7,695 nt of DNA from Methanofastidiosum sp. (GTDB lineage Archaea > Methanobacteriota_B > Thermococci > Methanofastidiosales > Methanofastidiosaceae): positions 2,774 to 10,468 of the forward strand of contig DUKX01000160.1 of NCBI GenBank assembly GCA_013329085.1, read 5' to 3'. The notes under the pieces are model-generated. The model searched no databases, was not told the DNA's origin, and saw only the letters and a program-made list of their open reading frames with translations. The position numbers and the translations under genes were made by a program. Position 1 is the first letter of the stretch, and each line of letters opens with the position of its first letter. Below, in pieces: positions 1 to 5,625 of this stretch.

Positions 1-13
1 TAATACGTTAAGC

Positions 14-23
14 ATATTTATTA
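14..23 (+). promoter_or_regulatory. Archaeal TATA box for the asparaginase-like gene
   Basis: The stretch atatttatta is a box A-like element centred about 28 bp upstream of the ATG at 47. Archaeal transcription starts roughly 22-27 bp downstream of the TATA centre, so the transcript would begin at or a few bases before the start codon. No Shine-Dalgarno sequence lies between the box and the ATG, which fits a leaderless mRNA. The call rests on sequence and spacing only. Confidence 0.45.
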
Positions 24-46
24 AGTTTGAGCTCAGAATAAATATT

Positions 47-541
47 ATGAAAATTAAGATATTCATCACAGGAGGAACTTTTGATAAAGAATACAATGAG
101 ATCAAAGGAGAGCTATTTTTCAAAGATACCCACCTACCTGAGATGCTTAACATGGGCAGGTGCAGAGTATCGGTGGATATTAGAACATTGATGATGGTAG
201 ATAGCCTTGATATGTCAGAGGAAGATAGGAAAATTATCCTTGAAAACTGCAAAAACACAAAAGAAGAAAGGATATTGATAACACACGGCACAGATACAAT
301 GATAGAAACTGCAAGATTACTGGCCAGAAATATTAACAACAAAACTATAGTTTTAACTGGAGCAATGATTCCTTATAAATTTGGGAGTTCTGATGGATTG
401 TTCAATCTAGGGAGTGCACTTGCTTTTGTCCAAACTTTGCCAAGTGGTGTGTATATAGCAATGAATGGAAAATATTTTTCCTGGAACAATGTTAGAAAAA
501 ATAAAAATCTTGGCGAATTCGAAGAGATAGATATGGTTTAA
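47..541 (+). CDS. Single-domain L-asparaginase-like protein (N-terminal domain only)
   Basis: This 164-residue protein matches the N-terminal domain of the asparaginase/glutaminase family, which hydrolyses L-asparagine to aspartate and ammonia. Visible family motifs are ITGGTFDK (residues 7-14) with nucleophile Thr11, nearby Tyr16, substrate-loop Ser53 in VDSLDM, the HGTDTM box (80-85) with Thr82-Asp83, and TGAMIPY (104-110). Lys151 in NVRKN is a plausible match to the catalytic Lys of the T-D-K triad. Classical enzymes have about 320-350 residues and a second domain that helps build the neighbouring subunit's active site; that domain is absent here. The reading frame ends cleanly at TAA and nothing downstream resembles the missing domain, so this looks like a natural one-domain form and not a broken gene. 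No signal peptide is seen, so it is cytoplasmic. Whether it acts on free asparagine or another amide is unknown. The ATG at 47 is supported by TATA spacing. Confidence 0.82.
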   Translation: MKIKIFITGGTFDKEYNEIKGELFFKDTHLPEMLNMGRCRVSVDIRTLMMVDSLDMSEEDRKIILENCKNTKEERILITHGTDTMIETARLLARNINNKTIVLTGAMIPYKFGSSDGLFNLGSALAFVQTLPSGVYIAMNGKYFSWNNVRKNKNLGEFEEIDMV

Positions 542-571
542 AATATTATCCGTAATAGTAAAATTAGATAA

Positions 572-579
572 TTTTATAA
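572..579 (+). promoter_or_regulatory. TATA box for the MFS transporter gene
   Basis: The stretch tttataat is centred about 39 bp upstream of the ATG at 614. Transcription would start near 598-602, giving a leader of roughly 12-16 nt. This is longer than for the other genes here and leaves room for the ribosome-binding site at 606-611. Confidence 0.4.
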
Positions 580-605
580 TTCAATTAAAGGACTAATGTA
601 AAATA

Positions 606-611
606 GTGATC
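606..611 (+). promoter_or_regulatory. Archaeal-type Shine-Dalgarno site GTGATC
   Basis: GTGATC is complementary to the 3' end of archaeal 16S rRNA (…GGAUCACCUCC) and lies two bases before the ATG at 614. That is the register expected when pairing uses the GGTGATC part of the site and not GGAGG. It is the only convincing ribosome-binding site in the window and supports the 614 start. An upstream ATG at 596 is followed at once by TAA and cannot be the start. Confidence 0.45.
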
Positions 612-613
612 TG

Positions 614-1951
614 ATGACCAAATCAACAAAACTTGACTTTAAAACATATCGTTTGCTAGTTTTTTTGATTATCGGTTTTGGTTATCTTTTAGTCTTTTTC
701 CACAGAGTAGCTCCTGCTGTTGTCGCAATAGACATGATGAATGACTTAAAAGCCGGTGCTGTATTGATGGGATTATTAGCTTCTGGATACTTTTATCCTT
801 ATGCTATAATGCAACTTCCAACAGGAATTTTATCAGATTCTTGGGGGCCTAGAAAAACTATTACTTTATTCTTTTTAGTTGCATCAGTTGGATCTGTAAT
901 ACTAGGTTTATCCTTGAATATATCTTCGGCAATTCTCGGAAGAGTTCTAGTGGGACTTGGTGCTTCAACTTTATACGTTTGCGCACTTAAGATTTTATCA
1001 CAATGGTACAAAGGAGAGGAATTTGCAACAATGACTGGGTTTTTAATATCTATTGGGGGCATTGGACTTTTAGTATCTACAATACCACTTGCGCTATTAT
1101 CAAATGCTGTTGGATGGAGAATCCCCTTTATATTAACGGGGGCAATGACATTAATACTCGCATTATTTGTTTGGATTTTTGTTAGAAACTCACCCCAAGA
1201 ACTTGGGATGCCAGCAGTTGTTATGCATAAATCTTCCAAGGAATCTAGTATACCTTTACTAGGTATGCCTGCAGTTGTAGAAAATAGCACTTCCAATCGA
1301 CAGAGACCCCCAATTATTAAGAGTGCCATAATGGTGTTGAGCCTAAAATATTACTGGCCTGCGTCTATCTGGATGTTCTGCACTATGGCCATATATTTGG
1401 CGTTTGGCGGTCTATGGGGAGGGCCTTACCTAATACAAATATATGGAATGACAAAAGTTGAAGCTAGTAGAGTTTTATCGATGATAGCCGTGGGTATGAT
1501 CATAGGCAGCCCATTGATGGGTATATTGTCAGATCGAATTATTAAAAGAAGGAAAATTGTAGTAAATGTATCTAGTACCATATTGCTTATGATTATGATA
1601 TTTCTTTATTTTTGGGTATCTTCAATTCCACCGTTTGGATTATATCTAATCTGTCTAGGTATGGGGATATTTTCTGTCGGGGTATTAGCATTAGGTTATG
1701 CCTTGATAAAAGATCTTTACCCTGTTGAAATCGCTGGAACTTCTACAGGAATTGCAAACTTTTTCCCATTTCTAATGGGCGCAATTTATCAACCTTTGAT
1801 GGGGTATATCTTAGAATTAAATGGAAAAGTAGGCGATTCTTATACCGTGATTGGATACCAGAATGCATTTTTAGTTTTATTGATTTCTTCTATAATTGCA
1901 TGTATCGCTAGTTTCTTCATAAAAGAGAATAGTTCAAAGACTTCAAGATAA
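614..1951 (+). CDS. MFS transporter, 12 transmembrane helices, substrate unknown
   Basis: This 445-residue membrane protein belongs to the major facilitator superfamily, secondary transporters driven by ion or solute gradients. Two homologous halves are visible. The first, residues about 11-191, carries motif A between helices 2 and 3 (GILSDSWGPRK, 71-81) and the helix-4 motif GRVLVGLGAS (109-118). The second, about 238-437, carries a repeat of motif A (GILSDRIIKRRK, 303-314). The start HRVAPAVVAIDM (30-41) after helix 1 recalls an uncharacterised family of prokaryotic MFS proteins and the wider organophosphate/anion-type groups; the substrate cannot be inferred. The cytoplasmic loop between helices 6 and 7 contains LGMPAVV twice (197-203 and 216-222). 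Length is normal and the frame intact. The gene has its own TATA box and Shine-Dalgarno site, 72 bp after the asparaginase-like gene, and converges on the TPR gene with a 32-bp gap. Confidence 0.88.
   Translation: MTKSTKLDFKTYRLLVFLIIGFGYLLVFFHRVAPAVVAIDMMNDLKAGAVLMGLLASGYFYPYAIMQLPTGILSDSWGPRKTITLFFLVASVGSVILGLSLNISSAILGRVLVGLGASTLYVCALKILSQWYKGEEFATMTGFLISIGGIGLLVSTIPLALLSNAVGWRIPFILTGAMTLILALFVWIFVRNSPQELGMPAVVMHKSSKESSIPLLGMPAVVENSTSNRQRPPIIKSAIMVLSLKYYWPASIWMFCTMAIYLAFGGLWGGPYLIQIYGMTKVEASRVLSMIAVGMIIGSPLMGILSDRIIKRRKIVVNVSSTILLMIMIFLYFWVSSIPPFGLYLICLGMGIFSVGVLALGYALIKDLYPVEIAGTSTGIANFFPFLMGAIYQPLMGYILELNGKVGDSYTVIGYQNAFLVLLISSIIACIASFFIKENSSKTSR
1202..1279 (+). repeat. Diverged 21-bp direct repeat inside the MFS central loop
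   Basis: Bases 1202-1222 and 1259-1279 both encode LGMPAVV. They are offset by 57 bp (19 codons) and differ at 4 of 21 bases, all at third codon positions, so the peptide is identical. The repeat sits at the start and end of a 26-residue segment of the loop between helices 6 and 7. It may be an old in-frame duplication of the post-helix-6 motif; the sequence between the copies shows no second unit. Confidence 0.6.
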
Positions 1952-1983
1952 GACAATTAATACCAGATATAATACATACATTA

Positions 1984-2517
1984 CTATTTTTTATTCATTA
2001 TTCCTTTCAATTCTTTAACTGCCTCTTGAGATATTTCATAAAGCCTAGTATCAAATGTTTGTTCATCCCAGGTTGGACCGTAATAATACTTAGATGTGAC
2101 TTTGGCTGCAATTTTATAAGCTTCTAATGCCTTTTTTAGATTAGTATCTCTATCGTTTATTTCTGAAAGAAATCTGTAAGTATTACCTAGATTATATTGC
2201 GAGAGGGCGTGATATATTGGGAATTCATTGTAATCATTTAATGTAATTGCTTCTTGGAGATATTCAATAGATTTTCTTAAATTATCTTCACTATCCTCAT
2301 GTTCGGCCATTGCACAGTATGCTGCCCCAAGAGTATTAAAAATCTCTGAACATCTCCCATGACAGTCTAGCTGTGTGAATAGATCTAGTGCTTCTTCTAA
2401 AATTCCTATAGCTTTTTTTAAAGAGCCATCATCTTGCCGATTTAATAAATCATGGCCATTTTTACACAAGTTGTTTGCTTTTCGGAGAAATACATCTGTG
2501 TTTGATTTAATGTCCAT
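1984..2517 (-). CDS. Small tetratricopeptide-repeat (TPR) protein
   Basis: This 177-residue protein is all helical and built from three TPR-like units with a 47-residue period. The anchors GSLKKAI, DNLRKSI and TNLKKAL place equivalent leucines at residues 33, 80 and 127. Helix-A signatures include NTLGAAY and YNLGNTY. TPRs are scaffolds for protein binding; no enzymatic domain, signal peptide or membrane segment is present, so a cytoplasmic adaptor is the best description and the partner is unknown. The period is longer than the usual 34 because of an insertion between helices, as in TPR arrays associated with CHAT proteases and AfsR-like regulators, but no such partner lies in the window. 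An in-frame ATG at 2535 would add six residues (MLNRLK), but the TATA box at 2544-2553 is only about 13 bp from it, whereas ATG 2517 fits leaderless spacing; 2517 is therefore chosen. The gene ends with TAG. Confidence 0.75.
   Translation of the reverse strand: MDIKSNTDVFLRKANNLCKNGHDLLNRQDDGSLKKAIGILEEALDLFTQLDCHGRCSEIFNTLGAAYCAMAEHEDSEDNLRKSIEYLQEAITLNDYNEFPIYHALSQYNLGNTYRFLSEINDRDTNLKKALEAYKIAAKVTSKYYYGPTWDEQTFDTRLYEISQEAVKELKGIMNKK
1987..1992 (+). terminator. T-tract that may end the MFS transcript
   Basis: A run of six T lies 36 bp after the MFS stop codon, inside the 3' end of the opposing TPR gene. Archaeal RNA polymerase terminates at T-rich tracts without needing a hairpin, so this is a reasonable but weak candidate. 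Confidence 0.3.
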
Positions 2518-2543
2518 CTTCAATCTATTAAGCATATGGAATT

Positions 2544-2553
2544 ATAAATATAT
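2544..2553 (-). promoter_or_regulatory. TATA box for the TPR gene
   Basis: On the minus strand this reads ATATATTTAT, close to the archaeal box A consensus. Its centre is about 31 bp from ATG 2517 but only about 13 bp from ATG 2535. A start site 22-27 bp downstream would fall between the two ATGs, which excludes the upstream one if this box is used. Confidence 0.5.
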
Positions 2554-2599
2554 CGCATTGCCCATTAAATCAGATAGTTAATTTATTATTAATGATAAT

Positions 2600-2610
2600 T
2601 TTTTATATTA
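2600..2610 (+). promoter_or_regulatory. TATA box for the nuclease gene
   Basis: The element tttttatatta is centred about 24 bp before ATG 2629, matching a leaderless transcript. It also argues against the in-frame TTG at 2623, which would lie upstream of or at the transcription start. Together with the box at 2544-2553 it forms a compact divergent promoter region. Confidence 0.5.
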
Positions 2611-2628
2611 AGTATCAAAGAATTGAAT

Positions 2629-3162
2629 ATGAGAAAATTATTTATAATATTTTTAATACTCCTAGTTTCCACTTGTTGTATTGATTCTATAAAACAAATC
2701 TATTCCCCCACTATTGAAGTAGAGTCTGTAATTGTAATAAAAGTTATAGATGGTGACACCATTGATATCCTAAAAGCTGGAGAAACTGAAAGAGTTAGGC
2801 TAGTTGGAATAGATACTCCCGAACCATATTCAAAAAATAATGAAAAAAAATGGTATGGGCTTCCAGATGATCATCTAAGAAAATGGGGCGTTAATGCATT
2901 TAATTTTACAAACGAAAGATTGTACAAAAAAGAAGTAAATATTTCTTATGATAATATCCAGGGGCAAAAAGATGAATTTGGTAGGACTTTGGCATATATA
3001 TACATAGATGATAACAATATAAATTTAGAATTAGTCCAAAATGGATATGCCAAAGTTTATACTGAAAAAAAATCAGATCTTTATCTTAAACTCGTAGAAG
3101 CTGAAACTAAAGCCAGATTTAATAAAGTGGGTCTTTGGAATTATTCATTCCAAGATAATTAA
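2629..3162 (+). CDS. Thermonuclease-family (SNase-like) exported nuclease
   Basis: This 177-residue protein has a staphylococcal nuclease-like OB-fold domain (about 32-172), the family of Ca2+-dependent enzymes that cleave DNA and RNA. All residues matching the Staphylococcus aureus active site are present: Asp43 in VIDGDT, Arg57, Asp62, Thr63 and Glu65 in RLVGIDTPE, and Arg119 in DEFGRTLAYIY. The late motifs LVQNGYAKVY and KARFNKVGLW are also clear, so it should be active. The N-terminus (MRKLFIIFLILLVSTCC) is a positive charge plus hydrophobic stretch, indicating export; Cys16/Cys17 suggest lipid anchoring, though Thr at the -1 position makes the lipobox non-standard. Extracellular nucleic-acid degradation for nutrient use is a plausible role. 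ATG 2629 is chosen over TTG 2623 from TATA spacing. It stands alone, divergent from the TPR gene and convergent with the formyltransferase gene. Confidence 0.88.
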   Translation: MRKLFIIFLILLVSTCCIDSIKQIYSPTIEVESVIVIKVIDGDTIDILKAGETERVRLVGIDTPEPYSKNNEKKWYGLPDDHLRKWGVNAFNFTNERLYKKEVNISYDNIQGQKDEFGRTLAYIYIDDNNINLELVQNGYAKVYTEKKSDLYLKLVEAETKARFNKVGLWNYSFQDN

Positions 3163-3212
3163 AAAGGAAACAAATGTATTAAAAATAATACTTGGTGTAA
3201 AGATGAGGGCTG

Positions 3213-3227
3213 AAAAAAGAATTAAAA
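3213..3227 (-). terminator. T-rich tract downstream of the formyltransferase gene
   Basis: On the minus strand this reads as a run of four T, a short spacer, then six T, 32-46 bp past the TGA stop of the formyltransferase gene. It fits hairpin-independent archaeal termination. The surrounding 3163-3258 gap otherwise holds nothing I recognise. Confidence 0.35.
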
Positions 3228-3258
3228 GATATATTTGTCACGATCTGAACGTTAATAT

Positions 3259-4149
3259 TCATTTTTTATATGGATTCCAAAATTTGAATTTATAGTATAT
3301 TTTGCCACCTTTACAGGCAATGAATTTCCCTTTCATATCTTTGTAGTTTTTTCCGATATTTAGGCTATGTTCAGTTTTTTCCATTTCGCCCACTTCAATT
3401 CGGATAAACCTGGCTATTAATTTATTATGTAGTAGAAGGAATTTTAGGTAATTTTCAGTGCCTCTAAAAAAGTGCCAGAGCCTTTCTAAATCCCAATCCC
3501 AGTCTATTATATTTAGATAATCATCTTTTTTGACTCTTTTAGCTCGGGGGGTTGGGGATTCTTTGGGCTGTATCTTTCTTTCAACTTTGCCTGACTCTAT
3601 TTTATTGATTGATTCTACTAATGCTTTCGCACCTGCGGCCTCAAACTTCGCCCTTAATTCGTAATATCTTTCTCCGAGTTCTATTTTTACATCTTTTTGT
3701 AATAGTATGTCTCCTGTGTCCTCGCCCTTATCAATATAATGGACCGTTACACCAGCATTCCTATCAAATAAATAATATGTCCAAAAAATAGGAACTGCGC
3801 CCCTATATTTTGGTAATAAAGCGGTGTGCAAATTAATAGTTCCCAATTTTGGGAAAGAAAAAATTTCTTCTTTAAGTAAGAAAGGCATAGAGTAAACAAC
3901 GATTAAATCTGGATTTTTATCTTTTATCCAGCTAAGAATTTCCTGTTTCTTATCTTTCATCAACAAATAAGGAATGCAGTATTTTTTGGCAACTTTTTTA
4001 ACATTTTTAAATATAGCCTTTTCAATTATGGAAGTTAAACTGTTATCCTCTCGTGGCTCGATTATTCCAACTATCTCTTTTGATTCTAATAACTTATTCA
4101 GGACTTCAGATTTTTTTTGTGTTATTACTAAGATTCTCAAATTGGCCAC
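3259..4149 (-). CDS. Formyltransferase-family protein (Met-tRNA/sugar formyltransferase-like)
   Basis: The protein has the formyl-transferase fold, which moves a formyl group from 10-formyl-tetrahydrofolate (or related carrier) to an amine. In numbering that counts the alternative TTG start as residue 1, the N-terminal Rossmann-like domain spans about 5-185. It contains NLHTALLPKYRGAVP (107-121) and GEDTGDIL (143-150), giving the catalytic triad Asn107, His109 and Asp145 seen in Fmt and ArnA. Residues about 205-297 form a smaller C-terminal domain with INWn-like IIDWDWDLERLWHFFRG, as in Fmt/ArnA. Archaea initiate with unformylated methionine, so a tRNA role is unlikely if the host is archaeal; formylation of an amino sugar or other small amine is more plausible. 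No sugar-nucleotide genes are adjacent. There is no ATG near the 5' end: GTG 4149 is preferred and TTG 4152 is the alternative. The gene lies 51 bp after the lipoprotein gene on the same strand with its own possible TATA boxes. Confidence 0.82.
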   Translation of the reverse strand: MANLRILVITQKKSEVLNKLLESKEIVGIIEPREDNSLTSIIEKAIFKNVKKVAKKYCIPYLLMKDKKQEILSWIKDKNPDLIVVYSMPFLLKEEIFSFPKLGTINLHTALLPKYRGAVPIFWTYYLFDRNAGVTVHYIDKGEDTGDILLQKDVKIELGERYYELRAKFEAAGAKALVESINKIESGKVERKIQPKESPTPRAKRVKKDDYLNIIDWDWDLERLWHFFRGTENYLKFLLLHNKLIARFIRIEVGEMEKTEHSLNIGKNYKDMKGKFIACKGGKIYYKFKFWNPYKK

Positions 4150-4167
4150 CAAGTGTATAGATGCTCT

Positions 4168-4187
4168 GATATATTTCTTTATAAAAA
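4168..4187 (-). promoter_or_regulatory. Possible TATA boxes for the formyltransferase gene
   Basis: Two AT elements lie in the 51-bp gap. TTTTTATAAA (4187-4178) is centred about 33 bp from GTG 4149, and AAATATATC (4176-4168) about 23 bp from it. The second fits a leaderless GTG start. The five-T run just past the lipoprotein stop could also terminate that upstream gene. Which element is used cannot be settled by reading. Confidence 0.35.
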
Positions 4188-4200
4188 TTTATCTAATACA

Positions 4201-4875
4201 CTAATCGACGTATCCTATCTTCATATAGTATTCGGGACTAAAATAAAGTACATAAAATGCGTCAAAAGGTGGCCTCCAATATGAAAGGTCTTCTATCTGG
4301 ATATATTCATGGAACTCTCTTTCTCCTTGTCTTTTATAGCCATAATATACTGTAGGATAGTCTAGGCATTTGTCGGATCTACATGTGAGGATTACTCCTA
4401 TTTTATCTGAAGTATAAAGCAGGTAAATATTGCCAAAAGCAACAACTTTACTTGTATCTTTAGGGTCATTGAAAATCCAGCTTTCACTAGGCTGTATTTC
4501 CCTAATAACTAATTCAGGTTTGCATCCACATTCATTATTACATTCTTCAACAAGCTGATCTTGAATACAAATTCCATCCACGCACTTATAGGACCATAGA
4601 TCATTTCCTATGCATTTGTAATTGCATGATATCGCTTTGCATAAATCTTCCTTGCACCCACAATATTCAGCACATTCATCAATTCTTTTGAAATCTTTGC
4701 ACCCCCCATTGACACAAACTTGAGACCAAAGTTCATTCCCTATGCACTTATCTGGACAAGTTACATTTTCACAGGGATTAGTAATTATTGGTTGTTGTGT
4801 AGTCTTGGATGGTACCAAGCATCCTGAAGAAAACAAAATTGTAATTAATATTCCAGAAATAATTATATTTTTCAT
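4201..4875 (-). CDS. Lipoprotein with two 8-cysteine repeats, function unknown
   Basis: I do not recognise a named function for this 224-residue protein. It begins with a lipoprotein signal (MKNIIISGILITILFSSGC); the lipobox FSSGC predicts lipidation at Cys19 and a cell-surface location. After a short linker come two repeats with identical cysteine spacing: Cys35, 40, 44, 54, 59, 68, 72, 74 and Cys79, 84, 88, 98, 103, 112, 116, 118, exactly 44 residues apart. Shared words include KCIGN-LWS, CV-G-C and CGCK. Each unit could form four disulfides or bind metal. The C-terminal part (about 122-224) is rich in aromatic and beta-prone residues with one further pair, Cys165 and Cys170, and looks like a separate beta domain. 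Similar Cys-rich modules occur in archaeal surface proteins, from general memory. ATG 4875 is supported by a TATA box about 24 bp upstream. It ends with TAG. Confidence 0.75.
   Translation of the reverse strand: MKNIIISGILITILFSSGCLVPSKTTQQPIITNPCENVTCPDKCIGNELWSQVCVNGGCKDFKRIDECAEYCGCKEDLCKAISCNYKCIGNDLWSYKCVDGICIQDQLVEECNNECGCKPELVIREIQPSESWIFNDPKDTSKVVAFGNIYLLYTSDKIGVILTCRSDKCLDYPTVYYGYKRQGEREFHEYIQIEDLSYWRPPFDAFYVLYFSPEYYMKIGYVD
4490..4773 (-). repeat. Two tandem 44-residue Cys-rich modules in the lipoprotein
   Basis: Residues 35-78 and 79-122 of the lipoprotein each follow C-x4-C-x3-C-x9-C-x4-C-x8-C-x3-C-x-C, with no change in spacing between the copies. Sequence outside the cysteines is only partly shared, so the duplication is old or was acquired as an established module, and the cysteine framework has been conserved by structure. 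The bounds given are approximate. Confidence 0.7.
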
Positions 4876-4895
4876 AATTACTAATGGAATTTGAA

Positions 4896-4905
4896 ATATA
4901 AAAAA
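4896..4905 (-). promoter_or_regulatory. TATA box for the Cys-repeat lipoprotein gene
   Basis: The minus strand reads TTTTTTATAT-like sequence here, centred about 24 bp from ATG 4875. There is no Shine-Dalgarno sequence between them, so a leaderless transcript is likely. Confidence 0.45.
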
Positions 4906-4910
4906 CTTTC

Positions 4911-4929
4911 TTATAATAACATTTATTTA
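4911..4929 (+). promoter_or_regulatory. TATA-like elements for the methyltransferase gene
   Basis: Two overlapping options exist: ttataataa (4911-4919), about 38 bp before ATG 4953, and atttattta (4921-4929), about 28 bp before it. The second gives leaderless spacing. This region is shared with the divergent lipoprotein promoter, whose box lies only about 15-25 bp away. Confidence 0.35.
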
Positions 4930-4952
4930 GTTCAGTGGTGTATGGCTAAATA

Positions 4953-5594
4953 ATGATAATTCAATCTGTTTTGGTCATTTTAGGGATTTTTGTCTTTTAT
5001 CAATTAATATTAAGATTGGCAAGAAGATACTGGAAATTTCCGGCCCCCTCTTTTATCGGTAAATTTCTAGATAGTAAACAAAGGAAAGTTATGCAGCCTC
5101 CTGAAAAAATAATATCAAGAAGTGGGATTGATAAAGGGATGACTGTTCTAGAAATCGGGTGTGGTAGTGGTGCTTTCACTACCGATGTCGCAAGAGCCAT
5201 AGGAAACAAAGGTATTCTTAGTGCATTAGATATTGAAATAAAAATGTTAAAACAAGTTGCAAGTAAACTTAATAGAATAGAAAATAAAGATATCAAAAAT
5301 GTTAAACTTGTACAAGCAAGTGCTTATACCCTTCCGTTTAGTAAAGAATCTTTTGATATTGTTTACATGGTAGCAGTATTCCAAGAAATACCTAATAAGG
5401 AAAAAGCTTTGAAAGAAATCAATAGAGTTTTAAAAAATAATGGGATACTTTCTATATCTGAATTCATAGTTGATCCAGACTATCCACTTAAATCGACAAC
5501 AATTAAGATGGTTCAAAGAACAGGTTTCAATCTAAATATTGTATCTGGAAACTTTTTTAATTATACCATAACGTTTGGGAAAAATAAAGTGTAA
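4953..5594 (+). CDS. Membrane-anchored class I SAM-dependent methyltransferase
   Basis: This 213-residue protein has a hydrophobic N-terminal helix (about 3-20) followed by basic residues (RLARRYWK), predicting one membrane anchor with the catalytic domain in the cytoplasm. The Rossmann methyltransferase domain (about 48-175) shows motif I VLEIGCGSGAFT (65-76) for S-adenosylmethionine binding, the acidic end of strand 2 in ALDIE (91-95), the strand-4 region LPFSKESFDIVYMV (127-140) and the post-motif helix ALKEINRVLKNNGILSISEF (152-171). The linker APSFIGKFLDSKQRKVMQPP (31-50) resembles that of an uncharacterised UbiE/COG2226-like group. The substrate is unknown; a lipid or quinone-like membrane compound is a guess from the anchor. 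The start at ATG 4953 fits a TATA-like element about 28 bp upstream. The YbaK gene follows after 31 bp on the same strand. Confidence 0.85.
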   Translation: MIIQSVLVILGIFVFYQLILRLARRYWKFPAPSFIGKFLDSKQRKVMQPPEKIISRSGIDKGMTVLEIGCGSGAFTTDVARAIGNKGILSALDIEIKMLKQVASKLNRIENKDIKNVKLVQASAYTLPFSKESFDIVYMVAVFQEIPNKEKALKEINRVLKNNGILSISEFIVDPDYPLKSTTIKMVQRTGFNLNIVSGNFFNYTITFGKNKV

Positions 5595-5602
5595 TATATT
5601 TA
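5594..5602 (+). promoter_or_regulatory. TATA box for the YbaK-family gene
   Basis: The element atatattta starts on the last base of the methyltransferase stop codon and is centred about 28 bp before ATG 5626. It suggests a separate leaderless transcript for the deacylase, despite the close spacing to the gene before it. Confidence 0.45.
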
Positions 5603-5625
5603 AAATAAATTCAAGACTATTATTT

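Noticed and set aside
799..1329. 176-residue minus-strand open frame inside the transporter gene
   Set aside because: It lies wholly antisense to a clear MFS protein, has no recognisable domain, and its composition is what the opposite strand of that gene would give.
3202..3294. 30-codon open frame beginning MRAEKRIKRY after the nuclease gene
   Set aside because: It overlaps the 3' end of the formyltransferase gene, has no TATA box or ribosome-binding site, and matches nothing I know.
5575..5625. 17-residue N-terminal extension of the YbaK-family protein from TTG 5575
   Set aside because: It lies inside the methyltransferase gene and upstream of the TATA box at 5594-5602, and the extra residues resemble no part of the family.
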